This document shows positions 8,956 through 19,385 of a stretch of DNA of 64,000 nucleotides, one piece after another; the first letter of the stretch is position 1; each line of letters opens with the position of its first letter. The position numbers and the translations under genes were made by a program. The notes beneath the pieces are model-generated. The model did not search any database. It was not told where the DNA came from and worked only from the letters and a program-made list of their open reading frames with translations. Origin of the DNA: Odontocerum albicorne (taxonomy: Eukaryota > Arthropoda > Insecta > Trichoptera > Odontoceridae); NCBI GenBank assembly GCA_949825065.1, contig OX463852.1, forward strand, positions 16,704,189-16,768,188. The letters run 5' to 3'.

Positions 8956-10929
8956 AAAAAAACGTGCATTATACTAAAAATATTTTAAAACAGAACAAAA
9001 CAGTAAATAATTTATTTCAACAGTTTTTTTGTTTCATTATTAGAAGGTAAATAAAAAATAAAAAAGACGTAAAAATAAGTTTATGATATAAATATAATAA
9101 AAAATCTTGTAGATCAGGGTTTGCGGCAGCCTTTTCATGTACAAGGGGGTCACATTCCATATTGAGTTTTAACAAAATGGCCAAAAATATTAAGACAGGA
9201 AGTTTAAAAATTCTTTAATTTTCAATATTTATTATTCCAATCCTCAATAATTCTAAATACAAGATATGAAACAAAATCGTTTCATAAAATGGAATAAAAA
9301 AATTATTCACAAAAGAAGCAAAAATAAAATGGTGTTTATTTCCTTAGCTAACTATTCTAAACCCTTTTTAAAACATACGATTGAGTAAACGTTGAATTTG
9401 CAATTTAAAACCATTCGCAGACGAAGAGTGCGGACATGCCATTCTGAAGACCTGCAAATGGGAAGGAATACACATGCCAACCAATATTACCATATGTCTG
9501 CTGGAATATAGGCTATATAAAATATTTATTAATTTATTACGCATATAAAATGTATTTTTAAACAATTCAAGTGATTCAATATGCGGATCACATGTAATAT
9601 TTATTTTTATCAACGGTATAATGCACCTTTCAGCAATATTTAAAATAAAAAAACAAGTTCCTTCATTACAAAGAAAAATAATTCGGAAATTAAAAGAAAA
9701 TCATTCACAACAATTCTAGCAAATCCAAATAAAGACACCTAAACACAGTAAAACAATTCAAATAGGACGTTAGTAAACAAAAGTACGCAAGTCAAAATTA
9801 TTTCAAAATTAACAATATACGATACGGGGCCATTTCGAGTTAAGCTGCACGCACATCTCCACACCGAGCGTCACTCTTGACATTCATGGGGCAAGAATAG
9901 TCCAGTATAAATTAAAAGTTTTGTAAATCTTGGTGTTAGCCTTCTTTGATAGGTCGACAGAATTTAGTAAAATATATCGTCAATCTCAGCAAATTTATTT
10001 CCCATAAGATTCATTCTATATAAAGGGTACAAATAGGGGAATTTCGTTGGTTATTAGAGGTATAAATTTACAATGAGAAATAGTGAGACCTTATAGTGAG
10101 CATCTACTGAAGGAATATTAGGACAATCAATTATTTACTTTGCAAGGTAAATATATTATAAATCAAGATTTTTATTTTGCAAGGGAAATATGATATATTT
10201 AGAACATAACGTTATGTTGCAAAAATGTATCTATGTATATCATATGTGTCTGATTCAATGTTCCCTTATAGAGTAACACAGTGATACTTTGTATAATTAT
10301 TGTGTATTTATTTACTAACTCACTATCACAAACACATGTATTACATTATATTGAATAAATGCACATGTACTTCAATAAAGAAAAACAGGTTTCTAGTTCA
10401 CTAGGTGTTGTGTGCATAAACCCATCTACCGAGAAAAATATTTGAAGATAGTACCCTCCATTTCCATACATACTATATTATTACTAATTAATTAGGCATT
10501 CCATTATATCAAGAGGGTGATTTGTGCCAATAACAATTAGAAGGAAAGAAGGCAGTATGAGAATATATAAGAAACTACTGTACTACTAAATATTTAAGGC
10601 GTTTTGGACAATAAATTCAGATATGTGACTAAAAATTAATGGAGAATTAAGTGCCTGTAGATACTAATGCTACAATAATGGGCAACGAAAAACTAATGTC
10701 ACAGTCTGTGTACAATTTAAAAAGCTTTTATTTTTTAAAATACATTCACATTATTTATATTTTACGTAGCAAGGAGCAAAAGTTTCCGGCCCAGAGATAT
10801 AAAAAAATATAGGGAAAAAAAACAAAAAAAAAATTATTCAATATAGTAACCTATAGTAGTTCGATACATTTTTTAGAACGAAGAATTGATTTTGCAATAC
10901 CACTGAAGTTTTGTCCTCTTGTACTAAAG
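8956..10929. other. Long A+T-rich stretch without a gene
   Basis: Only one hint was found. At about 9115-9165, CAGGGTTTGCGGCAGCC...GGGGGTCACATTCC resembles the outer end of a hAT element, but no partner end is visible nearby. Otherwise I see nothing beyond short homopolymers. Confidence 0.4.
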
Positions 10930-11400
10930 TATTGTAACTGTTTCTGGAGCCGATTCTCTGTCTAAATGAAACTGTTTAACACGATACTTGGAGCCGAATA
11001 AATGCTGTAGAAATGCGTGCAGTGAGAAGAATACATGGAGTGACAATGTATGACAATACTAATTGACGTGATATGGAATGAATGTGAACTTAAGGCTGAT
11101 GTGTTGAGTACGATTAAGAAGAGCACTCTGAGATGGTTTGGGCATAACGAATGAATGTAGAAAGACTAGCAAAAAAAATGTATTACAAATATGATTGGAA
11201 GGCATAGTAGAAGTAAATCAAGAAAAGTGTGGTTGGATCAAGTAAATATTTGAAAAGGTAATGTAAAAAGTAAGAACAATTGTAGGAGTTGTATGAGATG
11301 TATGAATGTAGAAGAAGCGAAATATGAGGAAAGGAAAGTCTGTCACTCTCTCCTTTCTTCCTACGCCGACAGGGAAACGGCATTATGGTATGCATGTAAT
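10930..11400 (+). mobile_element. RTE-type LINE 3' end, 5'-truncated
   Basis: A decayed reverse-transcriptase C-terminal region. The order GGAGCCGAATAAATGCTGTAG, AAATGCGTGCAGTGAGAAG, then a TGGTTTGGGCATA box and AAGTGTGGTTGGATCAAGT is the same as on the opposite strand at 41,365-41,760. It ends with the family's terminal GGGAAACGGCATTATGG...CATGTAA. Many stops are present. The protein type (LRWFGH, WLDQV, YP.GK) is that of LINE proteins often mis-annotated in insects as craniofacial development protein 2-like. Confidence 0.75.
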
Positions 11401-12144
11401 TTTACAGGTTAAACCCAATTACATACAAAGCTTGAAATACAATATATACAGAATAAAACAATTTAAGCCGAAACCACTAACTCCCATAACTAAAAAAAAC
11501 TTATACTTTAATTAAAAACATTATCTGAAATGTTGAAAGTGTCAATATTGGAGGCCACATTCTTAGTTACACTTATCTCGAAGACTTATTCCCAATAACA
11601 AGATAATAATGAAATATTTAGTTTTAGTCATCTCAAGAAACTGACACGTACAGGGTTACATTTCTTAACTTGTAACATAGTTAATGAATCCTGCTGAAGG
11701 AGTTAAATCCTGAATTTATTTGATGGACAAAATCAAGACATACGCCCATCACATATCACTCGTATATTTGCATATAAAAATGGGAGCTATACATATGAAA
11801 TATTGCATTGCAGTATGCATTGAACTTTACTTGATGATAAGGATAAGAATCATTTAAATGTTAATCATTATCACTTTTCTTATCAGAAGAAAATATCGTC
11901 GTCGTTTCTAGGCCTCGTAGGATCCCATCACCATACCAACATGGATTCAATTGGAAAGTGAATTGGTTCCGTGAAGATTTGTTTTTGTCTCTTCTTTATG
12001 TGAGTGAACCGTTGCACAACATCATACTCACTGGCTAAACCGCTGTACTACTGAATCCGATGGTACACCGACATGTTGTTTTTTTAAAGAATAGATATTA
12101 CCGAAGTAAGAGATATCCTTATATTCCCGACTACTACGTGTCAT
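11401..12144. other. No gene seen
   Basis: A+T-rich spacer without recognisable repeats. Confidence 0.35.
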
Positions 12145-12232
12145 TCAGGGGGAGTAGAACAGGGTGGGGTTCGAATCGGCGACCATCCGCATGAAAGTCG
12201 AGTGCGTTACCGCTCGGTCATGCACCTCGAAA
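12145..12232 (-). repeat. tRNA-like SINE head of a second family
   Basis: On the minus strand: TGACCGAGCGGTAACGC (A-box-like), an anticodon-arm-like ACTCGACTTTCATGCG, then GCCGATTCGAACCCC (B-box-like). Spacing suits a tRNA-derived pol III promoter. There is no evidence for a complete cloverleaf, so a SINE head is more likely than a tRNA gene. It differs from the main SINE family of this window. Confidence 0.5.
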
Positions 12233-12639
12233 AAAAGATGAAGAAAATGTACGAATCAAGCGGATGAAGTTTTCTATACTAGCCAGAAGACAAATGAATC
12301 AAGATGGTGCGTTATGTACTGAAATGTAACAAAAGTGATTATCCGTCCTTATCTCGCGTAGCGCGCCGATTGCTGTACTGTCGGAGTCGAAAATAACTCC
12401 AATATTTACATTATCGGAACGAGTCCCGGAGCCATAGCTATGCGAGGCAAGGCGCGGCCGCCCTGCCGATAGCGCTGCGCTATCTGGGCAAGATAAACAT
12501 TATTTACGATACAAACAGGTGATGTCCCACATCACTACTTCTTTATGCTGGACTATTTTAAATGATCGATGGTGATGAACAGTGGTTCTAATGTGATTGT
12601 AAGCCCTAACTGTAAGATTATTTTTACTGAATCAAGATA
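12233..12639. other. No gene; local GC-rich patch
   Basis: Positions about 12,420-12,490 (GGAGCCATAGCTATGCGAGG, GCGCGGCCGCC, ATAGCGCTGCGCTAT) form a GC-rich, partly palindromic island in A+T-rich DNA. Nothing coding is visible. Confidence 0.4.
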
Positions 12640-12958
12640 GATCGAAAGAGTTGAGAGGGAAATCGAAGATGCGTTAATGGGGCACTAAAACATATAAACT
12701 TGAACCGGGCAGTATCAAAATCTGCAAAGATGTTAGTCCACAACAGTTTTTGGTGCCCAAGTAGATGTATAGGAGTGAAACGTGGACGTGGAAAAACACC
12801 GAAAAGAGCCGAATAATTGTAATTTCATATTTCTTAACCTCTCTACATACATACAGATGTATGTATGTAGAATATGTTAAGATATAGGACAGTCTGATGC
12901 TCTGCCATATATACCTACCCCAACAGGGAAATGGCATGATGATATGTGTGTATGTAAT
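12640..12958 (+). mobile_element. RTE-type LINE 3' end with internal deletion
   Basis: Contains AGATGTATAGGAGTGAAACG, GGACGTGGAAAA, then jumps to CCTACCCCAACAGGGAAATGG and the terminal TATGTGTGTATGTAA. The centre seen in other copies is missing. A SINE head begins directly at its 3' end. Confidence 0.65.
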
Positions 12959-12961
12959 AAA

Positions 12962-13000
12962 GATACGACCTTTGTGGTCTAGTTAGTAAGACACTTGACT
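12962..13000 (+). repeat. SINE head fragment abutting a LINE 3' end
   Basis: ACGACCTTTGTGGTCTAGTT followed by AGTAAGACACTTGACTTC is the first 39 bases of the SINE head. The copy is truncated before the B-box. Confidence 0.6.
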
Positions 13001-13394
13001 TCGTTTTGATTTGTGATGACAATCAAAAAAATAATAAAAATCGGTCCATGTTTGGTAAAAGAGTTCGTCAAGTAACAATACTCGCACGTGTACGAGTGAT
13101 GTTGTTTTATCACGTGTGATAGTGTTGTCAACTCGTGCAATAATTAACAAACCGTGAGCTCCATGCCCACTCCATTGGTTCTGAACCCGAAGGCTCTATA
13201 ACTGGGACGGTCTCCCGGCTTTTCAATATGTCCAAATGCCCAATTCGATACATTTAATGGTCATAAGAAAAAAATCTCAAGTAGTTGACCCCTAGCTGTA
13301 AAAAAAGGAATCACACTCGTAGAACGTTTGACTTGACGTTATCGGCAACAACGAGAGCCACTTTGAAAATCTGCCATCGTTCTCATCATCTCAA

Positions 13395-13600
13395 TGATTA
13401 TTTTTACATCCTAAGTACTGCATCTTCTTTCAATACACATTATTTCCTAATTTTCTCATTCCCTATTCTACCATACATTGTTTTTTCACACATTCTACGT
13501 AACGCTTTAATTTATACTGCATTTATTACATATTCCTTTCATCACATTTTTTCCACGTCAAAGTTTCGCTTACATATCTTAAAATTATACTATAATTTAG
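13395..13600 (-). mobile_element. Degenerate RTE-type LINE fragment
   Basis: The + strand carries CCATACATTGTTTTTTCACA, AACGCTTTAATTTATACTGC and TTCCACGTCAAAGTTTCGCT. These match, in the same order, the better-preserved minus-strand copy at 41,630-41,720. The open frame covering this DNA on the other strand is therefore probably accidental. Confidence 0.55.
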
Positions 13601-14534
13601 TAGAAATGGCTATAATCATGCACACGTTAAACACCTGCAACATAACCTTTGTTTTTTATACTGATATATTGGCGCTATGCTCTATCAAAAGGATCGTAAA
13701 ATGTTAATGTGCTAAATAGAGATGCTAGCGACATCTACACGTAAGGAAACGTATACAAACAGTGAGAATTGGGAACAGTGAATGACACGCCCATAAATAA
13801 CCAACGTGTCACGTTTATATTAATATTTGAAATTGGTCAAAAAGTGATTCATAAAAAAGTAAATGAACGCTGACTTGTCCTTTACGAGACAGATATTTAC
13901 TAAATGTCATATACTCGTATTTGTCCAATAAATTTTACGCTTATAGATCGTTTGTGATTTATTTTTTAAATTTTCATGTGATGAAGCTTTAAATCATCTA
14001 AAAGATTGTTGTTTGTTTTTTAAGTTTAATATAGTATATTAACTCTCTTGTACAGGCATATTTGGTTTTAACAGTGATGGCACAAATCACCCTAGAGTTG
14101 GTGGATTGCTTATCTTATATATATTCGTATAAAAGTAAGCTAATAAATATTCAAATTTTGTATATTTGACTGGAATTGTGCGCAACCAAAGCGAAATGAC
14201 TATAAATTAAAATTTATTAAAAGCAATATGAACAAAAATAAACCGGAGGAGAACTTTTCAATAAAATGAAAATAGCAAATGAAGTCTTCCAGTTTATCAG
14301 AATTCTCTCTCTCTCTCTCTATGTAACCCGTACCTTGAAAACCGTACTTCTTGTGTTTAATGTTTCTCTTGCGAGTTTCTATCAAAGTTTATTCTAAACT
14401 CAAACAACACCCGTATTTAACAATATCATTACACTTCATGTATAACATGCCGTTCTTATAATTAATTGGATATTATTAAGACATTATGAACGAAATAACA
14501 TTAGTTAACAGAACATGTCTTATTTATTATAAAG
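13601..14534. other. No gene; short (CT)n run
   Basis: A (CT)8-type microsatellite lies near 14,305-14,320. GATGGCACAAATCACCCTAG at 14,075 resembles the inverted sequence near 10,508, possibly a scrap of a shared repeat. Confidence 0.35.
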
Positions 14535-14610
14535 TGACAGCCTCGTGTTCTAGTTCGTAAGACGCTTACTTCCACCTGGGGATTTCGGAGTGATTGCCGA
14601 TGACAGGACC
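14535..14610 (+). repeat. Decayed SINE head
   Basis: CCTCGTGTTCTAGTTCGTAAGACGC, with a degenerate B-box region GAGTGATTGCCGATG. The body is missing. Confidence 0.55.
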
Positions 14611-14795
14611 CAAACAATGGGTGGACGAGAGGAGCAGTAATCCCGGGCACATTCCGGATTAGGGCGCAGAACTTAAGATTCGTAGAAATAATTGAGCGTT
14701 TCAAATTCCAATAACTATTGGATAATCTGGATCAAACGTTTCTTCACTGAAACTTCTCAGTATACTCATGAAGGGAACATTATCTTAACATGGAA

Positions 14796-15000
14796 TTAAT
14801 GTTGCGATTATTTTCAACTCTTCCAGTTTCAGTAGCTTCAGCTGAACGTATGGTTACTTTAACATATTAAAATTAAGAACCACCTTAGATCAACATAGGA
14901 TTAAGAAATGGTTGAGCTATTTATTAATACAATAATTAATGAAATTATTCAAACTTTTAGGAATTTAAAAGCTCGCAATGTAAATTTATTAAATAAGTTT
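14796..15000 (+). pseudogene. hAT transposase C-terminus (dimerisation domain) remnant
   Basis: Translating 14,796-14,849 gives LMLRLFSTLPVSVASAER, the hallmark start of the hAT-family C-terminal dimerisation domain as in ZMYM1-like hAT proteins (family form: TLPVSVASAERSFS). After a frameshift the next pieces read KIKNHLRST, then two stops, then INEIIQTFRNLKARNVN, corresponding to the LRSTM and KARKV blocks of the same domain. The catalytic part is missing, and no inverted ends or 8-bp duplication were found. Clearly dead. Confidence 0.75.
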
Positions 15001-15699
15001 TTGTTTAGATAATTTATATTTTTTTATTGACTATTTCGACTTGACGACATCTATCCGAGAAATATTAAACCAATTTCCGAACATTATTTTTGTAGGAAAT
15101 CGTCTAAATAATAGCAAGCTTCTTATTTAAATCATATATTAACTAGTCACACTAGAAGTTCAGTAAACAATGTAAAAAAGTGAGTCACTGAAGTATTCCT
15201 CGAAGTACCGTTAATCTTAATCGCCATTGTTCGGAACTATACAGAAGAGAACGCTAGCTGTAACCGTATACGGTTAGAAACCTCACAAATATTCGTTGTT
15301 CTCAAACAAAGGATAATTCCCGTATAATATACTGCCATGATTCGAACATTGTCTAATTCGGTCTTAATGAATCCAATAACAGTTTCGAATAACCGCAAGT
15401 CAGCAAAAGTCAAGTGATTATGAATGCAGTCAGTGTATTTTTTGTCCATTACAGCGTGTAATCAGCACATTACTAAACCGTTAATCCATTTAGTTGATTT
15501 TAATGGCTCAATAGTTTACAGTGTGGTATTCCAAATAGTGTTTGATATTATTTTTTATTTGGTTTGTGTGGATTAAAGAGTGGTTTTTTACAGTTGGGAA
15601 CATTTTTTTTATAGTTTGGAATTCTTTAAATTATTTAAGCTTTGAACATAAGCAACTTGGAGTTATTCTAAATAATCTGCTAAAACGAAGAAGCAAAAC
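15001..15699. other. No gene recognised
   Basis: One 70-codon open frame lies on the minus strand (15,237-15,449), but I see no recognisable domain in it and do not call it a gene. Confidence 0.35.
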
Positions 15700-15925
15700 A
15701 TGCTCATTTTTTTTTAATTATATTACTTCTTATCGTGTCAAAGGCACTAAATTATTTCCACCCAGAAGTTTGAAACCTGGAATGCACTGTGCGTTCCATG
15801 AAGCAAGTTCTTTTTGTTACGAAAAACCGGATTCTTAAGGTTTTACCATGTTATCATTGGTTCTCCCGATTCCTGTTCGAACCTTGTAAAGAGATTTCAC
15901 CCAGGGTAGTTTAGAGCAAGGTGGT
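15700..15925 (+). repeat. Dispersed repeat, copy 1 (partner at 62,085-62,375)
   Basis: Ordered matches with the partner include TTCTTATCGTGTCA.AGGCA, TAATTATTTCC.CCCAG, GCGTTCC.TGAA, TTATTGGTT, GTTC.AACC and GGTGGTAA. Divergence is high. Unknown type and no coding potential. Confidence 0.6.
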
Positions 15926-15939
15926 AATGTCTACATCAC

Positions 15940-16040
15940 GCTGTATGCCTATGCCTATGCGGCCACCAAAAATGGAACTCGCGGGCCGAATCCGTCCCGC
16001 GAGCTGTAGTTTGGCCATGCTCTTGCTATACACGATACTG
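15940..16040. repeat. Possible hAT element end
   Basis: CGCGGGCCGAATCCGTCCCG followed by CGAGCTGTAGTTTGGCCATG resembles the subterminal sequence of invertebrate hAT elements as I remember them. No partner end was found. Confidence 0.35.
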
Positions 16041-16089
16041 GACGACAATAATTTCGCAGTCAACAAAAACAAAAAAGAAAATCGATCAT

Positions 16090-16240
16090 TCTGCAGTAAC
16101 CCAAATATGGCGAAGTTGTTTATTTAGGCACAAAAGGCAAACTTGGCGATACTATCTTCTTTGATACCGGTTCGAGTCGAACGCTATGTCAAGCTACACT
16201 GAACTCAACAGGGAAGGTCATCTCGGGATCCCGGCATTAG
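16090..16240 (+). pseudogene. Possible retroelement aspartic protease scrap (DTGSS)
   Basis: The frame at 16,100-16,235 reads YGEVVYLGTKGKLGD, then IFFDTGSSRTLCQA, with Asp-Thr-Gly-Ser-Ser at 16,163-16,177. A short beta-like stretch before DTG(S/T) is the pattern of LTR-retroelement proteases. The frame closes upstream near 16,098 and downstream after VISGSRH. No gag, RT or LTR is recognisable around it, so chance remains possible. A further open stretch, VPFELNNEDNSVLVLP, lies at about 16,325-16,375. Confidence 0.3.
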
Positions 16241-16880
16241 TAGCATATATCCCGAAAACAGGAAAGCGGAAACCTCGGGAATTTGGTATTTAATTAAGCC
16301 TGTTACATACAAACCATCACGCCATGTCCCGTTTGAGTTAAACAATGAAGACAATTCTGTCCTCGTCCTTCCGTAATTTCCAGAGACTTGACATGATGGA
16401 GGTCGAGCTTCACCGATCAGTGTTAATGGTTTTAATGTTTAAGGGTAAGTTGTATGATTTAATGATTCTGTTTTCAAAATACTGAAGCAATAACCAAGCA
16501 CAATACTGAAGTGATAACAGAGGTCCATTCTAATGAGAAGTGGGAATGGAAAAAAAGGCAGAGGTCAAGCACCCATCCTATGGGGTGAACAGGAGAAAAA
16601 AGTAGAAGGGTGCTCATTTCAGAAGGCGCTACATAGAACCAGAGATCGCTGTACTGAGGAGGGAAGGTTTGATGATCGTGGTAGTTACGATCCTCGAAAT
16701 CGATCAAAAAAAATAGGGCACAGTTGCGTCATAAAGACCTCATTGAGGTTTTCCTTTTTGTAAAAAAAGGCGTTTTATACAAATATTCAAATACATATCG
16801 CACTAGGTGACACGTCCGTTCATTCTTATTGTTATGTAGAGAACTCGAAAATAAGGAATATTATTATAACTAAAATAACA
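16241..16880. other. No supported gene
   Basis: A 76-codon plus-strand frame at 16,533-16,763, rich in Arg/Lys/Gly, has no recognisable domain. The shadow frame opposite it is equally long. I do not call either a gene. Confidence 0.35.
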
Positions 16881-17060
16881 ATTATACAGTTCAAATGTGA
16901 GTACAAGGCGTGGTTAAGGAAGCAAAAGAAACAGAAGGGACTGTGTGAGAAGATATATGGATGTGGAGGAGAGAAGGAAGTATGTTATGACAAGAAAGTT
17001 TGACGCTCTGTTCTCTCTTCATACCCCGAATAGGAAACGACGAGATGGTATGTATTATTG
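16881..17060 (+). mobile_element. RTE-type LINE 3' terminal fragment
   Basis: Recognisable pieces are CAAGGCGTGGTTAAGGAAGC, TATGGATGTGGAGGAGAGAAG, a GACGCTCTGTTCTC segment, and the terminal ACCCCGAATAGGAAACGACG...TGGTATG. Order as in the other family copies. Confidence 0.65.
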
Positions 17061-17554
17061 TGAAGGCAATATTGTTAAACATCCCGCCATACATTTAGTT
17101 AAAAAAACAAACAAATGTTAAGCCATTAAAAATATAAAGCCTCGGATCACAAGACGTCATTCATTTCATTGGATAATATAATATTCTGAAGGAAATATCC
17201 CGGGAAATTGAGTCCCCGGCATAGAATCGTTGCCCGGGATCATAAACTCTAGTCAAGACCGTACACCGAGCAAGAAAAATATGTGCGGAGCAAAAGAGAA
17301 AAACAAAGTTCAATCGCGATCCCTCCTCCACCACAGCTAGCGGGTCACGCAAGCTTTTAATCGTGTTTACTCATTCGACGTGCCACACCACCAAGACTGC
17401 AGTATGAAGAAGAAACATAGTATTATGTTATGAAACATGCTGTAAAGATTAAAATTTAAATATTGTACACAAAACTGCAGCGTTTAAAAATGAGTCAGGT
17501 TTGAAATCGAGCTTTCTTGAGTAATTAGATATACGTAGGCTAAAAAGTTACATT
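17061..17554. other. No gene recognised
   Basis: Includes a moderately GC-rich patch near 17,200-17,345 (CCCGGGAAATTGAGTCCCCG; GTTGCCCGGGATCAT) with no matching repeat in the window. Confidence 0.35.
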
Positions 17555-18312
17555 AGCATTACTATTAGTGCTGCCTTTGATACTGTCTATCATGAAATTT
17601 TCTTGCAAAGATTTAAGGATGAATGAGTATGGGTTTTCAGGCAGTATCCTCACCTGAGTTGATTATTATTTGTCAAATAGAAAGCAATCCGTTATTATTA
17701 ATCAGAAAGAATCTTCTCAGTATACTGTTAAATTTGAAGTACCAAAATAATCGGTGTTAGGTCCACTGCTTTTTTTATTTATACTAATTATATAATTGAA
17801 CTCATTTGCACGGAGGATTTTGGTGTATCTGGTTTACTCTGATGATATTCTGAAGGAGGATGCTTCTAATTTCTTCCTCTAAGTCTCAAATGGATGTCTA
17901 AAAATGAAGTGAAACTAAATCCAAAAGAAAAACGAAATTTCACTGGGTGACTTCACCGCGTGGACATCTTGATAGCGATGCATTATGAGTCATGGGTGTT
18001 AATATTTTTTCCAAAGATAGCATCAAACTTCTTGGTGTCTATATAATGATAGTAAACTCTCTTTCGATATATAAATAGGTAATACAGTATTTTCGGGCTT
18101 CTATTGTTGATGTCAAACATTGTCTCTGTATTAAGTCCCTTAATAAGATGTCTCTTTTGTATCTATCGAATGTGTGTCTAAAAGATCTTCCTTCAGAAAA
18201 TAGTAGAACTTTGAGGTGGATTTCGTCTTTAGCGAATAAATGTATTGTTTCGAATGACAGGGATTTGCCATTGCTGGTCCTGTGGCATGGAATGATCTGT
18301 CTCTAAGTGTTA
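17555..18312 (+). pseudogene. L2/CR1-like LINE reverse transcriptase, first part, interrupted at 18,312
   Basis: A decayed reverse transcriptase. AFDTVYHEI (RT motif A context) lies near 17,570, then GFSGSIL, YYLSNRKQSVI, and SVLGPLLFLF (motif B region) near 17,752, then a YSDDIL in place of the usual FADD near 17,838. The thumb follows (WMSKNEVKLNPKE). Near 18,262 the frame reads FAIAGPVAWNDLSLSV, the LINE C-terminal AGP.AWN box. Stops and frameshifts are numerous. The coding sequence is cut by the Harbinger insertion and resumes at 19,061. Confidence 0.75.
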
Positions 18313-18386
18313 AGGCGCAATTCGACTAAGGCAACACTGAACGACATGATGCATGCGAGATGTTTCCTAGTGTTGCCTGTTCCTAG

Positions 18387-18665
18387 GTGTGCGACTATGT
18401 GGCACAAATTTTAACAATGTCGCATACGGATTTTGACTCCCCGAGTTGCATGCACTTTGTCGTCAATACGTGTAGCATGCGTCTTAAACAATTCCATGGA
18501 GGCAACGTCAGTTTGGTACATTATGTCTTTAAAATCGAGGCGGCTGCATATTTGGTAATAGTTTTGAATCGTAGAAAAAAAAGAAAGCCACGGTTTTGGA
18601 GAAGAGAATTATATGTTGGTAGTCAAGAAGCTCAGAATGATGAAAAGCTGAACGCAAATTCTTGA
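18387..18665 (+). pseudogene. Harbinger transposase N-terminal remnant
   Basis: Residues about 60-92 (VLNRRKKRKPRFWRRELYVG then NDEKLNANS) resemble the start of Harbinger/HARBI1-type transposases, where an Arg/Lys-rich stretch precedes a [RY]-[FY]-W motif and a short acidic Leu-rich helix. The 60 codons before it show no recognisable domain and may be read-through of the 5' leader. The DDE catalytic region is entirely absent and the frame stops at 18,665. The call rests on motif resemblance plus the Harbinger-type ends and TTA duplication. Confidence 0.55.
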
Positions 18666-18830
18666 TTGTTTTTTCACATCGATTACAGTGCAATCGTATT
18701 TACTCGCTAACTGCTTCAGTTTATCATTTTTTATCCTGTTGTCTTTATAATAACTAATTTTATTATTCCATTACTCCGGTAAATTATAATAATCTTCAAT
18801 AAACATGCTAGTTTTATCAATATTCCACTC
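18655..18830 (-). pseudogene. MADF/Myb-like domain remnant (Harbinger accessory protein)
   Basis: The minus strand reads EWNIDKTSMFIEDYYNLPE, a stop, then WNNKISYYKDNRIKNDKLKQ and LASKYDCTVIDVKK. This follows the MADF pattern: a W start, [LF]I..Y...P.LW then W, YK[DN]R, .K..A...IA, and V..V[KR]K. One in-frame stop replaces the residue before the second W. Harbinger transposons encode a second Myb/MADF-type DNA-binding protein that helps the transposase reach the ends, so its presence between TTA-flanked inverted ends strengthens the Harbinger call. It faces the + strand transposase fragment. Confidence 0.7.
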
Positions 18831-19060
18831 CTGTCGCACGCTACAAGCCGCACCGATCCGCTTACTTTCGGATAACGGCGACATTGTTCGACACGCTGAA
18901 ACATGTCGAAAGGTAACGCACGCGTCCCGCAACAACAATCAACATATAGCATGCTACAAAGATACTTGCTTCTTGTCGCTTCGTGTTCCTTCGATTGAAA
19001 GACTGTGTGTAGTATGCGTCAATGCCGCATGCTACATGTTGCCTCAGTGGAATTGCGCCT

Positions 19061-19288
19061 TTAGATATATATGTGGCGTGTGTAGCTTTAGGAAGAACTC
19101 GAAGACAACTCTTTTTGGTAGGTCGTATCAAAATGTGTGCCTACATATGCACACTACACACATACATTACACTCCACATAGCCGAATGTGATACTATCAC
19201 ATATCGGAAAATCTACAAAGATTTATTTGTAAAGCACTCTTGAATAGAGTGCTCGGTATATAAATTATATTTTTATTATTATTATTAC
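19061..19288 (+). mobile_element. L2/CR1-like LINE, C-terminus and (ATT)n 3' end
   Basis: Resumes the ORF cut at 18,312. Joined across a single TTA the frame reads LSLSVRYICGVCSFRKN, then SKTTLFGRSYQ, the usual SF...LKT.LF C-terminus of these LINEs. The 3' end TTGTAAAGCACTCTTGAATA then AGAGTGCTCGGTATATAAAT can fold AGCACTCT with AGAGTGCT and is followed by an (ATT)n tail at about 19,272-19,288. A stem-loop plus short tandem tail is typical of L2/CR1 3' termini. Confidence 0.75.
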
Positions 19289-19289
19289 C

Positions 19290-19385
19290 ATGACGACCTC
19301 CGTGACCTAGTTGATAACATATTTGTCTTCCACTAGAACGTTTCGGGTTCGGTTACCAATTGTATTCACAAAAAAGGACGGAAAA
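19290..19385 (+). repeat. SINE head directly after the LINE (ATT)n tail
   Basis: ATGACGACCTCCGTGACCTA then GTTGATAACATATTTG is the A-box part and TTTCGGGTTCGGTTACC is the B-box part. The copy ends in an A-run soon after the head. Confidence 0.7.

Larger units (their letters stand above)
18313..19060 (+). mobile_element. Harbinger (PIF) deletion derivative, 748 bp, TTA target duplication
   Basis: Inverted ends: left AGGCGCAATTC at 18,313 and right GAATTGCGCCT ending at 19,060. The match continues imperfectly inward (GACTAAGGCAACA versus CACTGAGGCAACA; both ends also carry GCATGC). The flanking TTA (18,310-18,312 and 19,061-19,063) is the TWA-type duplication typical of PIF/Harbinger. The interior keeps an N-terminal transposase fragment on + and a MADF-domain remnant on -, facing each other, with the middle deleted. 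Removing the element with one TTA restores an uninterrupted LINE reading frame across the site. Confidence 0.85.

Noticed and set aside
12145..12232. Functional tRNA gene
   Set aside because: A- and B-box-like segments are present, but no paired acceptor stem or clean cloverleaf could be drawn.
13285..13707. 140-codon plus-strand frame that looked gene-like
   Set aside because: Its centre is the antisense of a degraded RTE-type LINE fragment and its composition is low-complexity Phe/Ile/Tyr/His.
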